From Vibrio sp. Of7-15 (lineage in GTDB: Bacteria > Pseudomonadota > Gammaproteobacteria > Enterobacterales > Vibrionaceae): a DNA stretch of 64,000 nt. The stretch lies in contig NZ_JAKRGH010000010.1 in assembly GCF_022347565.1 (NCBI RefSeq), positions 1 through 64,000 on the forward strand. Reading direction: 5' to 3'. Under the pieces are notes generated by a model that was not told the origin of the DNA, did no database searches, and saw only the letters and a program-made list of their open reading frames with translations. Below are positions 25,875-35,502 of the stretch, piece by piece. Made by a program: the position numbers and the translations under genes. Positions within the stretch are counted from its first letter, which is position 1. Every line of letters begins with the position of its first letter.

Positions 25875-26237
25875 ATGTTAAAAAAAATTATTGTTCCACT
25901 GAGCCTTTTATTTACAGTTAGTGCTAGTGCCGAAGAATGTATTAAATTACAAGACAACCTTGTTTATGAACTCAAGCCATATGGTTTTCAGTGTTTCATA
26001 GGCGACAAGCAAACTAACGCCGTAAAGTCGACAAAAAGTAATAACTATGAATATCACTTAAAGCAAAATATCAATGGCGAAATAATTTATATTAATGCAG
26101 ACAAGTTAATTTTGACAGGAAAAACTTTTTACCTAAAGACATTAAACGATGCTTATATTATTAAAAAAGGTTTAACCTATACTGTTGCTGATCAGCCAGA
26201 TTATATTGAGGGATTTATTCCTCTTGAAAATAAATAG
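25875..26237 (+). CDS. Small exported protein, paralogous to the N-terminal domain of its upstream neighbour
   Basis: A 120-residue protein with a signal peptide ending in SASA (about 19 residues). The mature start EECIKLQDNLVYEL...FQCFIGDKQTN parallels EDCLFLEEGKIYEH...LCFYSDYPSN of the preceding gene, including two Cys residues 18-19 apart that could form a disulfide. It starts 10 nt after the upstream stop with AGGA in place, so the two form an operon. The longer frame from 25812 overlaps the upstream gene and is rejected. No known family recognised; the two products may interact. Confidence 0.65.
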   Translation: MLKKIIVPLSLLFTVSASAEECIKLQDNLVYELKPYGFQCFIGDKQTNAVKSTKSNNYEYHLKQNINGEIIYINADKLILTGKTFYLKTLNDAYIIKKGLTYTVADQPDYIEGFIPLENK

Positions 26238-26356
26238 CACCATGCTGTTATTATAATAAATTAAGAGTCACTATCTACTTATGAAGGATTGTGACTCTTT
26301 TGTTTAAAAATTAGAAACTTATTCTACTTCAGAGCATATATCAACATAGTGATAAC

Positions 26357-27259
26357 CTATTTCAACCACTCACGATGCAACTTCTCACTGTATCCTAGAT
26401 AATCCAGTAACCAACTGAGTGCTGGGCCTAAACTGTCATTATTCCATGCTAAGCAACACAAACTGTCTGGGTGAGGCTGCGCTAATGGCTTGCGAACAAG
26501 CTCCCCTTTCTCAATTAATGCTTGAGCGCGGTGAGCTGGCATCACTCCAACGCCAAGCCCAGCTTTAAAACATTGCTCTGCACTGTGCCAATTAGGTACT
26601 ACCAAACGACGCTGGTTATCCAGCAACCAAGTAGTCCGTTTTGTTAAGTTCCGAGACGTATCTTCCAAACAAATAGCCGGATACTGAACAAGTTCTGACT
26701 CTTCAAGCGGCTGAGTCGATGCTGCTAAAGGATGCTCGGGGCTTACCACAAACCACCATGACAATGATCCCATATCACGAAATGAGAAATTACCGCCCAC
26801 AGGAATAGCCGTGGTTGCGCCAATGGCAATATCCGCACGTCCATCAGACAATGCGTCCCAAACCCCGTTAAACACATCCATAGTCAGTAGTAATTCAATA
26901 TCAGGAAACTGATTATAAAAATCGCGTACTAATTGGTTAACACTGTCCTCACGCACAATATTATCCAAAGAAACAGAAATACTTTTTTGCCAACCATTCG
27001 CAACACGCTGGGTTTGTTGCCTAACCTCTTCCATCTGTTTTAATAACTTTCTCGCCTCTTCCACGAAAAAGTGCCCTGCGCTCGTCAATTCAACTTTTCG
27101 GTGCAACCGATTAAACAACGTAACCGCCAATTTATCTTCCACTGAGCGGATCGTATAACTGATTGCACTAGGTACTTTGTGCAATTCTTGGGCAGCCGCC
27201 GAAAAACTGCCCCGACGAGCAACAACATCAATAATGACTAATTCTTGGTGAGAAAACAT
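26357..27259 (-). CDS. punR: LysR-type regulator PunR (YdhB)
   Basis: A 300-residue LysR-type regulator. The N-terminal winged helix contains RRGSFSAAAQELHKVPSAISY, and the effector domain carries VFNGVWDALSDGRADIAIGAT and EDTSRNLTKRTTWLLDNQ. These segments match E. coli YdhB/PunR closely, a regulator that activates the adjacent purine-nucleoside transporter gene. It is divergent from punC, the same arrangement as in E. coli. The start at 27259 (MFSHQEL) is chosen by alignment to that family; ATGs at 27265 and 27283 are possible, and no strong ribosome site distinguishes them. Confidence 0.88.
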   Translation of the reverse strand: MFSHQELVIIDVVARRGSFSAAAQELHKVPSAISYTIRSVEDKLAVTLFNRLHRKVELTSAGHFFVEEARKLLKQMEEVRQQTQRVANGWQKSISVSLDNIVREDSVNQLVRDFYNQFPDIELLLTMDVFNGVWDALSDGRADIAIGATTAIPVGGNFSFRDMGSLSWWFVVSPEHPLAASTQPLEESELVQYPAICLEDTSRNLTKRTTWLLDNQRRLVVPNWHSAEQCFKAGLGVGVMPAHRAQALIEKGELVRKPLAQPHPDSLCCLAWNNDSLGPALSWLLDYLGYSEKLHREWLK

Positions 27260-27359
27260 ACACATCAATTTTTTTGAAAGCAATTGATAAAATATACCGT
27301 TTCACAGCCCGAATTGACAGATATAGACTCTGCGCCGATAACACTATAGAGATCTACTT

Positions 27360-28568
27360 ATGAAAAATAATAATCAATCAATTCCATATCTTTGGCTAGC
27401 TGGCTTAAGTATGCTTGGCTTTCTCGCAACAGATATGTACCTGCCTGCTTTTGACATCATCAAAGGCGATTTAGGCACATCTCAAAATTTGATCAGCTGG
27501 ACACTAAGTGTGTTTCTTCTGGGTATGGCGCTGGGCCAATTAATCTATGGGCCGCTTTCTGAGCGTCATGGAAAAATCAAAACTCTATCTGCGGGTATGG
27601 GCTTATTCAGCATCAGCAGCCTAGTTTGTGCTTTTGCGCCAAACATTGAAACCCTATTAGTAGCAAGGTTCTTCCAAGCATTAGGGGCCTGTAGTGCAAC
27701 CGTAATTTGGCAAGCTGTCGTTATTGATCGATACGATGGAAAAGTGTCACAGCGCATTTTTGCCACCATCATGCCTTTGGTTGCTTTATCGCCAGCATTG
27801 GCTCCTTTAGTTGGCGCAGCACTAGAAAAACACCTTGGTTGGTCAAGCATATTTTTAACGCTATCTGCTATTGGTGTGCTTCTGATTCTACGTAGCATGA
27901 CGGAAAAAGAAGCTCCGAAAACAGAAGAAAATAACCAAAATATCATTCAGCAGCTAACCACAAACTACCGATTCATTCTCAAGTCAAATAGTTTCAAGGG
28001 TAATATGCTGATTTTTGCGGCATGTTCAGCAGCATTTTTTGCATGGCTAACAGGCTCGCCTTTCATCATGACTGAAATGGGTTACTCTGGTACCGACATC
28101 GGCCTTAGCTATGTACCTCAAACTATTGCATTTATTGTTGGTGGCTACGGCTGTCGCGCCCTACTGACCAAGTTTGAACCACAACAACTTCTGCCATGGT
28201 TACTAAAGCTATTTGTAGTAAGTGTATTAGTGATTTTCTTGGTAGCGTGGCGCACAGAACCAACCAGCATTATTCCACTGTTGATCCCATTCTGTTTCAT
28301 GGCGGTAGCGAACGGTGCGATTTACCCAATCGTGGTAAACAGTGCATTAACAGAGTTCAAGTCATGCAGTGCATCTGCGGCTGGGTTATTAAACTTCTTA
28401 CAAACCATGATTTGCTTCGGAGCAAGTGCGCTGGTGTCGGCACTAAGTCAATACGGTGTTTTTTCAATGTCTACCGTTATGCTCGTGCAAGGCGCGGTGG
28501 TTTTTGTGGGCTTAGTTTTGGTTTATAAAGCAAAACGTAACAATGAACAATTAGCCACAAATAGCTAA
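27360..28568 (+). CDS. punC: Purine nucleoside MFS transporter PunC (YdhC)
   Basis: A 402-residue inner-membrane MFS protein with 12 predicted helices. It shows the Bcr/CflA-subfamily features DMYLPAFDIIKGDLG in helix 1, the loop GPLSERHGKIK, and an antiporter-like motif LAPLVGAALEKHLGW. E. coli PunC imports purine nucleosides, and the divergent punR neighbour supports that call over a drug exporter. With udp, nupC and purR in the same window it contributes to nucleoside salvage. Ribosome site AGAGA is modest. A hairpin terminator follows. Confidence 0.87.
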   Translation: MKNNNQSIPYLWLAGLSMLGFLATDMYLPAFDIIKGDLGTSQNLISWTLSVFLLGMALGQLIYGPLSERHGKIKTLSAGMGLFSISSLVCAFAPNIETLLVARFFQALGACSATVIWQAVVIDRYDGKVSQRIFATIMPLVALSPALAPLVGAALEKHLGWSSIFLTLSAIGVLLILRSMTEKEAPKTEENNQNIIQQLTTNYRFILKSNSFKGNMLIFAACSAAFFAWLTGSPFIMTEMGYSGTDIGLSYVPQTIAFIVGGYGCRALLTKFEPQQLLPWLLKLFVVSVLVIFLVAWRTEPTSIIPLLIPFCFMAVANGAIYPIVVNSALTEFKSCSASAAGLLNFLQTMICFGASALVSALSQYGVFSMSTVMLVQGAVVFVGLVLVYKAKRNNEQLATNS

Positions 28569-28580
28569 TAAAATCATAGC

Positions 28581-28616
28581 TTCGCCGAATGTTATTAACA
28601 CTTCGGCGAACTTTTT
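28581..28616 (+). terminator. Terminator of punC
   Basis: 9-bp stem TTCGCCGAA/TTCGGCGAA with a 12-nt partly pairable loop, followed by CTTTTT. Confidence 0.85.
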
Positions 28617-28856
28617 CTTCTTTTTCCCTCCTAGATAACACTTCCTAATCCCCTGTTTTTGCGTAAGAATAATCAGACTTGTAACACATAGTTACAACTT
28701 GACTGCAATAATCAGCAACCAATGTCGTAATATAGGCATTAATAAATTCACAAAATTTTGGTCGGAAAAAGTAGAATCAGAACTAGACTTGAATTTCTGA
28801 ACTTTTACCTCCATATATGTCTTATAAAGAAATAATGGAACCCTAAGGGGAGAAAT

Positions 28857-29522
28857 ATGAACAACTCAATGTTTTCACAAGCTTCAACTCGTGAAAGTGC
28901 GCTACAAACAAACAAAGTTCTACGTAACACTTACTTCCTACTATCTATGACCCTAGTATGGTCTGCAGTAGTCGCTGGTGCAGCAATGGTATTTAACCTA
29001 CCTCACCCAGGATTCATCATTACTCTAGTTGGTTTTTACGGCCTACTTTTCTTAACGGAAAAGAACCGTGATAACAGCATGGGTATTGTATTTACTTTCC
29101 TATTAACAGGCTTCATGGGATACACACTAGGCCCAATCCTAAATGCTTATTTAGGTGCTGGTATGGGTGACATGGTAGTAACCGCTCTTGGTGGTACTGC
29201 AATGGCCTTCCTAGGTGCTTCTGCATACGCGCTAACGACAAAACGTGACCTTTCATTCCTTAACGGTATGCTAATGGCTGGTTTTGTTGTTCTTCTTGTT
29301 GGTGTAATTGCAAACATCTTCCTACAGATGCCAATGCTATCACTGGCGATCAGCAGCATGTTCATCCTGTTCTCAACAGGTGTGATTCTACTTACAACGC
29401 AATCAATTGTTCGTGGCGGTGAAACTAACTACATCTCTGCAACAGTTAGCTTGTACGTATCTATCTACAACCTATTCATCAGCCTACTAAGCATCCTAGG
29501 CATCATGAACAGCGATGACTAA
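28857..29522 (+). CDS. yccA: Bax inhibitor-1 family membrane protein YccA
   Basis: A 221-residue inner-membrane protein with seven predicted helices. It matches YccA/UPF0005: LRNTYFLLSMTLVWSA in helix 1, the MGYTLGPILNAYL segment and a C-terminal TNYISATVSLYVSIYNLF with acidic end. In E. coli, YccA interacts with the FtsH protease and modulates its action on membrane proteins. The neighbours tusE, acyP and rlmI are the same as in E. coli. A strong AAGGGGAG ribosome site and a strong terminator mark a single-gene unit. Confidence 0.93.
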   Translation: MNNSMFSQASTRESALQTNKVLRNTYFLLSMTLVWSAVVAGAAMVFNLPHPGFIITLVGFYGLLFLTEKNRDNSMGIVFTFLLTGFMGYTLGPILNAYLGAGMGDMVVTALGGTAMAFLGASAYALTTKRDLSFLNGMLMAGFVVLLVGVIANIFLQMPMLSLAISSMFILFSTGVILLTTQSIVRGGETNYISATVSLYVSIYNLFISLLSILGIMNSDD

Positions 29523-29547
29523 TATCACCACTAAGTGATACTGTTTT

Positions 29548-29577
29548 AAGGCCTGCCATTTGTGCAGGCCTTTTTAT
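29548..29577 (+). terminator. Terminator of yccA
   Basis: 9-bp stem AAGGCCTGC/GCAGGCCTT, 7-nt loop, then TTTTT. Confidence 0.9.
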
Positions 29578-29658
29578 TTTTCTTTCATTAGCACAAATAC
29601 TTGCCAGTACTGCCCTTCCTTAATTATCCTTATACAGAACACATAATAGAGAACACTT

Positions 29659-29988
29659 ATGTTTGAATACAAAGGCCAGCAAATTGAGACTGATGCTCAA
29701 GGCTATTTAAAAGATCATACCGTTTGGGATGAAGAGATGGTGCCCGTTTTAGCAGAACATGAAGGCATTGAATTAACAGAATCACACTGGGAAGTGATTT
29801 TATTTGTACGTAAATTCTATCTTGAGTTTAATACATCTCCTGCTGTTCGCATGTTGGTGAAAGCAATGGAAAAAGAACACGGCCCAGAAAAAGGCAACAG
29901 CAAATACCTATTTAAGTTGTTCAAGCAAGGTCCTGCAAAACAAGCAACCAAACTGGCTGGCTTGCCTAAACCCGTAAAATGCTTGTAA
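29659..29988 (+). CDS. tusE: Sulfurtransferase TusE (DsrC-like)
   Basis: A 109-residue cytoplasmic protein of the DsrC/TusE family. The conserved [19 protein letters not shown] and [19 protein letters not shown] blocks are followed by [27 protein letters not shown]. The catalytic Cys is the penultimate residue (C108). TusE takes sulfur from TusBCD and passes it to MnmA for 2-thiouridine formation in tRNA wobble positions. It converges on acyP, sharing a bidirectional hairpin. Confidence 0.95.
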   Translation: MFEYKGQQIETDAQGYLKDHTVWDEEMVPVLAEHEGIELTESHWEVILFVRKFYLEFNTSPAVRMLVKAMEKEHGPEKGNSKYLFKLFKQGPAKQATKLAGLPKPVKCL

Positions 29989-30009
29989 TAACCACTTGAA
30001 AATACGAAT

Positions 30010-30036
30010 AATAAGCAGGCCACACCTGCTTATTTT
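30010..30036. terminator. Bidirectional terminator between tusE and acyP
   Basis: A 10-bp stem (30010-30019 with 30025-30034) with a 5-nt loop and T-rich flank. Its right arm overlaps the last codon and stop of acyP. Confidence 0.8.
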
Positions 30037-30302
30037 ATTGTAAACCCAGAGCATTTTTGCCAAGGCTGCCACTCTAATTTCAAATTATCCACACGCGATG
30101 TCTTCGGGCCATGCTCTAGCCATTTTTCTAAAATCTTAAGTTTATCTTCACTACCGCAAGCGAACACTTCCACATCGCCCGTATCAAGGTTTTTAGCATA
30201 TCCCGTTAAACCTAACTTTAACCCTTCATGAGTAGTGTGATACCGAAAACCGACCCCTTGCACCCTTCCTGATACCAACGCCTTAAAACATAATTGTGAC
30301 AT
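30030..30302 (-). CDS. acyP: Acylphosphatase
   Basis: A 90-residue cytoplasmic enzyme that hydrolyses carboxyl-phosphate bonds in acyl phosphates. The catalytic Arg is in [12 protein letters not shown] (R20) and the catalytic Asn in [13 protein letters not shown] (N38), the two hallmark motifs. Length matches YccX/AcyP. It is convergent with tusE, as in enterics, and its stop lies within the shared terminator stem. GAGG lies upstream of the start. Confidence 0.93.
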   Translation of the reverse strand: MSQLCFKALVSGRVQGVGFRYHTTHEGLKLGLTGYAKNLDTGDVEVFACGSEDKLKILEKWLEHGPKTSRVDNLKLEWQPWQKCSGFTIK

Positions 30303-30396
30303 ATGTCACCGCCTCGAATTTTTTATTACAAAGTTATCATTAAAAACTATCGACCAAGTTACAATGCATCGGCCTATAAAACAAATGGACTTAATT

Positions 30397-31812
30397 ATGA
30401 AAGAAGTAGCATTCCGATGGATTGATAAGTATTTGATTCACATTAAACTGCAAGAGAAGTTCTATTTACTCTTTTTTCTTCCCTTGCTTGTTCTCATTAT
30501 TCTAGCAGCCGTACTGGATAATGCTGCCGACTCTATTTTACAAGACACGATGAACAATCAGGTTCAAATTGTGGCACATGTTCTTGATAAATATAATGTT
30601 AGCCAAGCTGACGCAGCTCAAATTTTAAGTCAAACACCCGATCTGATGATCAACAGCAACAACAGTAACGCTATTTCAGCTCATGTTACTCAAGGCGATT
30701 ACCGTATTTCGTCAGCACACGATTTCAGCCTTTGGTATGCCCTATCTGCCTTTCAAATCACATTGATCAGCATTGCTGTTGTCCTAGCTGGTATTGCTAT
30801 TTATTACATCATGACCTTCATTGGCGGCGCCATGTTCACGATGAATAAGGCGCTTCAAGCTCTTTCTACTGGCGATTTGACTAACCGCATGAACTTCTTC
30901 CCCGTTCGTGATGAATTTAGCACCATTGCCATCACAATTGATAAAGTGTCTGAACGTGAACAAAAACTAGTGCTTGCCATGCAAGAATCTGTAGCTTTAA
31001 TGCAGCAAATTAGCTCTGATTTATCCCAATCAGCTCAGCAAAGCAGCTCTATCTCTCATACTCAGCAAAGCCACCTAGACTCTTTAGCCAGCGCCACAGA
31101 GCAAATGGCATCAACAATTCGTGAAGTGGCGAGCCATGCTCACGATGCCTCTAGCCAAACGAATGAAGCCACCAATGCAGCGGAGTCTGGCAAAGGCAAG
31201 GTCAATGAAACAGTAACCTCTATTACCACTCTCAGTAATGAAATCAATTCTGCTGCTCAGGCCGTTGAAGAACTGGATGCCAATGCCGCACAAATTGATG
31301 ATGTGGTCACCACCATCAGTTCTATTTCGGAACAAACCAACCTACTCGCTTTAAATGCAGCTATTGAAGCGGCTCGTGCTGGCGAACAGGGCCGTGGTTT
31401 TGCGGTAGTTGCCGACGAAGTCAGAACACTTGCTAGCCGAACACAACAAGCCACGGTTGAAATTCAAAATATGATTGAAGCTCTACAGAGTAACAGTAAA
31501 TCACTAACGCAATTAATGACTCATACCGTGAGTAACGCTACCAACGGCCAGCAATTAATGGCATTAGTGAACGATGAAATTGGTAACATAGCGCTTCGAA
31601 ATCAAAATATCTCTGATCGCAGCATTGAGATTGCCGCAGCGGCTGAAGAGCAAGGTGCTGTCGCCGATGAGATCGCCTCAAGTGTCGAGCAGGTGCGTAG
31701 CCAGTCTCAAGAGGTACATCACATGGTGCAGACATCAGTGCAAAACATCGAACAACTCAAACACCAAGCGAACGAGCTGGAATCTTTAATGAGTGGTTTA
31801 AAAGCCTCATAA
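30397..31812 (+). CDS. Methyl-accepting chemotaxis protein with a small periplasmic domain
   Basis: A 471-residue inner-membrane chemoreceptor. One helix lies near residues 23-43 ([19 protein letters not shown]) and a second near 130-150. They enclose only about 80 periplasmic residues, too short for a dCache or sCache sensor. A HAMP domain ([25 protein letters not shown]) leads to the long coiled-coil signalling domain. Its hairpin tip, [21 protein letters not shown], binds CheA/CheW. There is no C-terminal CheR-tether pentapeptide. The ligand is unknown. It lies between acyP and rlmI, which are adjacent in enterics, so it is probably an insertion. The start 30397 has GGAC upstream; 30364 and 30385 are alternatives. 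Confidence 0.87.
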   Translation: MKEVAFRWIDKYLIHIKLQEKFYLLFFLPLLVLIILAAVLDNAADSILQDTMNNQVQIVAHVLDKYNVSQADAAQILSQTPDLMINSNNSNAISAHVTQGDYRISSAHDFSLWYALSAFQITLISIAVVLAGIAIYYIMTFIGGAMFTMNKALQALSTGDLTNRMNFFPVRDEFSTIAITIDKVSEREQKLVLAMQESVALMQQISSDLSQSAQQSSSISHTQQSHLDSLASATEQMASTIREVASHAHDASSQTNEATNAAESGKGKVNETVTSITTLSNEINSAAQAVEELDANAAQIDDVVTTISSISEQTNLLALNAAIEAARAGEQGRGFAVVADEVRTLASRTQQATVEIQNMIEALQSNSKSLTQLMTHTVSNATNGQQLMALVNDEIGNIALRNQNISDRSIEIAAAAEEQGAVADEIASSVEQVRSQSQEVHHMVQTSVQNIEQLKHQANELESLMSGLKAS

Positions 31813-31825
31813 TAAGAAAAACACA

Positions 31826-31860
31826 AGCAGCCTAATACACTTGAACATTTAGGCTGCTCT
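31826..31860 (+). terminator. Terminator-like hairpin after the chemoreceptor
   Basis: A perfect 10-bp stem AGCAGCCTAA/TTAGGCTGCT with a 13-nt loop, followed by CTT and a run of eight C rather than T. Confidence 0.65.
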
Positions 31861-31964
31861 TCCCCCCCCTACTGACTTTATTCATTTTATCTTCAATACA
31901 AATTGCTTTTCTGATCATCATCACAGAAAATACGCACCTTAATTTCTTATAAAAAGAGCATTTA

Positions 31965-33155
31965 ATGACCGCTTCTATTTATCTAGTCAAAGGCCGTGAT
32001 AAAGCCCTTCGTCGTCGCCACCCTTGGATTTTTTCTCGTGGTATTCAAAAAGTTGAAGGTAAACCAGGTCTGGGTGACACGGTTGAAATCTATGATCACC
32101 AAGGTCAATGGCTAGCCCGTGGTGCTTATTCTCCACAATCACAAATCCGTGCTCGTGTATGGACTTTCAAAAAGAAAGAAGCGGTTGATACACAGTTCTT
32201 CATCAATAAATTAAACCAAGCTCAAGCACTGCGAGATGTACTTGCTGAGCGTGATGGGTTAACAGGCTACCGCCTTATTGCCGCTGAATCTGATGGTTTA
32301 CCAGGCATTACGATTGACCGTTACCAAAACTTTTTTGTTTGTCAGCTGCTAAGTGCGGGTGCTGAAGCACAAAAAGACAACTTAGTTGAAGCCCTAAAAG
32401 CCTGCTACCCAGATTGTAATATTTACGAACGCTCAGATGTGTCTGTTCGTAAAAAAGAAGGCTTAGAAGAACGCACTGGCGTATTACATGGTGAAGAGCC
32501 ACCAGAGTCGGTTGTTATCGAAGAAAACGGTGTGAAAATCAGCGTAGATATCGTCAACGGCCATAAAACTGGTTTCTACTTAGATCAACGTGATAGCCGT
32601 GAGCGTGCAGCAAAATACGTAAAAGATAAGTCAGTACTAAACTGCTTCTCTTACACAGGTGGTTTTGGTTTATATGCCCTAAAAGGTGGTGCAGCCAAAG
32701 TAGTTAATGCTGATGTTTCGCAACTGGCTTTAGACAATGCGAAAAACAACGCAGAAATTAACGGCTTTGATGTGTCTAAAGCTGAGTTCCTAAATGCTGA
32801 TGTATTTAAACTATTGCGTGAATACCGTGAAAATGGCACCAAGTTTGATGTTGTTATCATGGATCCACCAAAATTTGCCGAGTCTAAAGCTCAACTAAAC
32901 GGTGCATGCCGTGGCTACAAAGACATCAACATGCTGGCCATGCAGATCTTAAAACCTGGTGGAACGCTATTAACCTATTCTTGCTCTGGTTTAATGGAAC
33001 AGAATTTATTCCAAAAAATCATTGCCGATGCCGCGTTAGATGCTAACCGCACCGTGCAATTTATCGAGCGCTTTGAACAAGCCGCTGATCACCCAATTGA
33101 CAGCGCCTACCCAGAAGGTTTCTACCTAAAAGGTTTTGCTTGCCACGTTAAATAA
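31965..33155 (+). CDS. rlmI: 23S rRNA m5C1962 methyltransferase RlmI
   Basis: A 396-residue cytoplasmic methyltransferase. The N-terminal PUA domain ([20 protein letters not shown]) leads to a central EEHG-like domain with [14 protein letters not shown], then a Rossmann SAM-binding fold: [16 protein letters not shown] (motif I), [10 protein letters not shown], and the catalytic motif VVIMDPPKF. The catalytic Cys lies in TYSCSGLM. It uses S-adenosylmethionine to methylate C1962 of 23S rRNA. Neighbours match the E. coli yccW-yccX-tusE-yccA cluster apart from the inserted chemoreceptor. Confidence 0.94.
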   Translation: MTASIYLVKGRDKALRRRHPWIFSRGIQKVEGKPGLGDTVEIYDHQGQWLARGAYSPQSQIRARVWTFKKKEAVDTQFFINKLNQAQALRDVLAERDGLTGYRLIAAESDGLPGITIDRYQNFFVCQLLSAGAEAQKDNLVEALKACYPDCNIYERSDVSVRKKEGLEERTGVLHGEEPPESVVIEENGVKISVDIVNGHKTGFYLDQRDSRERAAKYVKDKSVLNCFSYTGGFGLYALKGGAAKVVNADVSQLALDNAKNNAEINGFDVSKAEFLNADVFKLLREYRENGTKFDVVIMDPPKFAESKAQLNGACRGYKDINMLAMQILKPGGTLLTYSCSGLMEQNLFQKIIADAALDANRTVQFIERFEQAADHPIDSAYPEGFYLKGFACHVK

Positions 33156-33171
33156 GTAGCCCCCCTACTTC

Positions 33172-33200
33172 AGCCAGCTTGAAGACCTTTCAGGCTGGCT
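33172..33200. terminator. Strong hairpin between convergent rlmI and a GNAT gene
   Basis: A 12-bp stem (one G-U pair) with a 5-nt loop. Neither flank has a good T-run, so it is terminator-like rather than canonical. Confidence 0.55.
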
Positions 33201-33233
33201 ACTTCCTCTTCAACACTGGCTTCACAAGGCACC

Positions 33234-33692
33234 TCATCGAGCCAAGTGTGTTCGTACTAACGACATTGGTACAAATCGAATCCCATTAAATTCAGCTTCA
33301 TCGCCTGTGGTGACAAAACCATGATGACTATAGAAGCTCACCGAATTGACCGCCGAACGCAAGCTGATTTCACTAGCGTCAGTTGAGCCTAATAAATGAT
33401 TAAGTAACTCACGACCTAAGCCAGCACCTTGAGCTTCCTTCGATATAAAGAGATGCGTTAAATAATTACCATCGCGCAACGCAGCAAAACCAAGCAATCT
33501 ACCACCTGAAACAGCTTTTATCGCTAAGCAGTTTTCACCATTAAATGTAAGGCACAAGTCAGGAATAACTCGCTCACTAAACTCTTCCTTCCCTTGTGCA
33601 TTAAGCAGTGGGAATATATCTATCTTTGACACTTCTGAAACAAGGCTTGCCACTGTATCTAAGTCTGTCGGTACAACTTTTTGAATATCCAT
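33234..33692 (-). CDS. GNAT-family N-acetyltransferase
   Basis: A 152-residue cytoplasmic protein with the GNAT fold. The acetyl-CoA-binding motif is EAQGAGLGRELLNHL (Q-x-x-G-x-G), preceded by a beta strand LTHLFIS and followed by SFYSHHGFVTTGDEAEFNGIRFVPM near the C-terminus. The acceptor substrate cannot be read from sequence. GGAGGAAAT gives a strong ribosome site. It is the first of a local group of acetyltransferase genes, all on the minus strand. Confidence 0.85.
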   Translation of the reverse strand: MDIQKVVPTDLDTVASLVSEVSKIDIFPLLNAQGKEEFSERVIPDLCLTFNGENCLAIKAVSGGRLLGFAALRDGNYLTHLFISKEAQGAGLGRELLNHLLGSTDASEISLRSAVNSVSFYSHHGFVTTGDEAEFNGIRFVPMSLVRTHLAR

Positions 33693-33807
33693 ATTTCCTC
33701 CAAGCCCAGAGTAACAATAACCGGATAAATTATTTTCAATAGGGTGAGCTTCAACATCATCTCTGATGAATAAAAACTAACCGCACCGAAAAATCATAAC
33801 GTCCTTG

Positions 33808-34584
33808 TTAAATTACGCTGTCACGTAAAAGTGAATTTAGCGATTCTATGTACGATCTATCCAGCGCAGGAGAATCGTTATAATTTTCTAAACGATTTAG
33901 TTCAGTTTCTATGAAAAAGTTAAGCTCAGGTATAGCAGATACAAACTCTTTTTCTAAGCTCTTCTTTTTCCGCTCTAGTAAATCAGAGATTACTATATCT
34001 AAATCTGTCCCAGTGGCTATTAATGAGCGCAATGTATCAAACTCAATTGGAGCTGGTTCTTGGTATTTCTCCAGCCACATTATTGACAGTAAAGGACGCA
34101 GAACATAGAAGTATTTTTTAAGTGGTACATTTTTACCTTTGAGATAACCTCTGTAATTTGTTTTAGCCATACTCCTGTAGTGATAGATTCCTTTTTCTAC
34201 AGAGTAAACATCGCCCAAGAGTTTTCTTGCACCTTGAGCAAAAACATTATCATCGACATACACAATAGGTGACTGAAGCCACTCAACAATTGCAGGGTTA
34301 GATTTCCTAAATAGCTGTAATGCTTTTCTTACATCCCACCCATTAATATCTATTTCATCTACTATCTCGTACTCAATAACATCACGTTTTAACTCCAAAT
34401 CAACAGATAAATACCAATCTTTAGGGTGGGCATATATAAATCTTACATCATAGTCACTATTTGGAGATTCAAACCCCCAAGCCCTACTACCTGACTCTAT
34501 TGCATATAAAACTTTTACATTGTGCTCTTTTTCAGCATTTTTAATTCTTCTAAGAATTTCTTTCTTTATATTTTCTTTTATCAT
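33808..34584 (-). CDS. Predicted nucleotidyltransferase (DNA polymerase beta superfamily, PF10127-like)
   Basis: A 258-residue cytoplasmic protein. The nucleotidyltransferase active-site motif GSRAWG...SDYDVRF lies at residues 32-49, with metal-binding D44 and D46; further conserved segments are NPAIVEWLQSPIVY and MAKTNYRGYL. This resembles the PF10127 family (sometimes called RlaP in RNA-repair operons), of mostly unknown function. No RNA ligase or toxin-antitoxin partner is adjacent. The gene is somewhat AT-rich and sits among acetyltransferase genes, consistent with accessory DNA. The ribosome site is weak. Confidence 0.8.
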   Translation of the reverse strand: MIKENIKKEILRRIKNAEKEHNVKVLYAIESGSRAWGFESPNSDYDVRFIYAHPKDWYLSVDLELKRDVIEYEIVDEIDINGWDVRKALQLFRKSNPAIVEWLQSPIVYVDDNVFAQGARKLLGDVYSVEKGIYHYRSMAKTNYRGYLKGKNVPLKKYFYVLRPLLSIMWLEKYQEPAPIEFDTLRSLIATGTDLDIVISDLLERKKKSLEKEFVSAIPELNFFIETELNRLENYNDSPALDRSYIESLNSLLRDSVI

Positions 34585-34692
34585 AATTAGATCGTATACA
34601 TTCCCACGAATGTTATTGTATTAAGCTAACGCCTATAAAAAGTATCCCAATATTAAACTCGCCAAGTGTAACGAGTCACCTTGATGACCTGA

Positions 34693-35163
34693 TTAATTTT
34701 TTGTTCGTTTCGCCATGTTAATGCCTGTCGCTTTAAAACCCAGTTCCTTATAAAGCTTGAATGCACGCTCATTATCGTATGCAACCAATAATTCAACCTG
34801 ATCTATGCCACTATCGGCCCATGAATGATTCAATGCCTGAAACACTTGGCTGCCATAACCTTTTCCTTGGTATTCGGGCAAGATCTGAAAATCATAAATA
34901 AACGCAGAGTTTTCGCTCAACAGATACCAAAAATAACCAAGCAAACGGGTTATCCCATTAAGCTCTACTTCAAAGCTAAGAAGAATATTGTTTTCCGTGT
35001 TTAGCCCCATAGGCAAGCATTCATCAAATTCCGTATTCGCTAACTGTATTCCCTCCATATAAGAGACATGTTTTGCGTCAGCTAACTCTTGGCCTCTAAA
35101 CTCATTTGAATAGGCTCTGTAATCGATGAACTCTTCTTGGGTCATATTTCGATATGAAATCAT
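34693..35163 (-). CDS. GNAT-family N-acetyltransferase
   Basis: A 156-residue cytoplasmic GNAT protein. The acetyl-CoA motif EYQGKGYGSQVFQALNHSW follows the strand FIYDFQILP, and the C-terminal block is VELLVAYDNERAFKLYKELGFKATGINMAKR. The substrate is unknown. It is intact, unlike the two acetyltransferase genes upstream of it, and reads in the same direction. Confidence 0.85.
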   Translation of the reverse strand: MISYRNMTQEEFIDYRAYSNEFRGQELADAKHVSYMEGIQLANTEFDECLPMGLNTENNILLSFEVELNGITRLLGYFWYLLSENSAFIYDFQILPEYQGKGYGSQVFQALNHSWADSGIDQVELLVAYDNERAFKLYKELGFKATGINMAKRTKN

Positions 35164-35250
35164 TATTGCTTTCCTTAATTATCGTTTTTTAAGAAAGTTA
35201 ACGCAGGACGAAGCTATAAACTAGCCTTGAACGATTCATTATTCGCTTTA

Positions 35251-35452
35251 TTAATTGTCAGCAAGTAACCCATAAATCGCAGAGTCTGATACAACGCCAC
35301 TAATTTCCCACCGCTGCTTCAAATGCCCTTCTTTTTCAAACCCTAGTCGCTCCAATGCCTTACCTGATGAAATATTATCTGGATCGATTTCAGCCTCGAT
35401 TCGACGCAAGTGTAAAGAATTAAATGCGTAGTCAATTAGGCACCAGTTCTAA
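35251..35452 (-). pseudogene. GNAT acetyltransferase remnant (C-terminal half)
   Basis: Minus-strand translation gives NWCLIDYAFNSLHLRRIEAE, then IDPDNISSGKALERLGFEKE and GHLKQRWEISGVVSDSA before a stop at 35251-35253. This is the C-terminal half of a RimJ/RimL-like acetyltransferase, including the N-x-x-S-x-x-x-L-E-x-x-G-F motif. The frame is stopped just upstream of 35452, and no start or acetyl-CoA loop remains. Confidence 0.75.
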
Positions 35453-35502
35453 AACCAAAAATGCCGAGTTTAGTATATTATCTTAATTACTTTGTTATAC
35501 CA

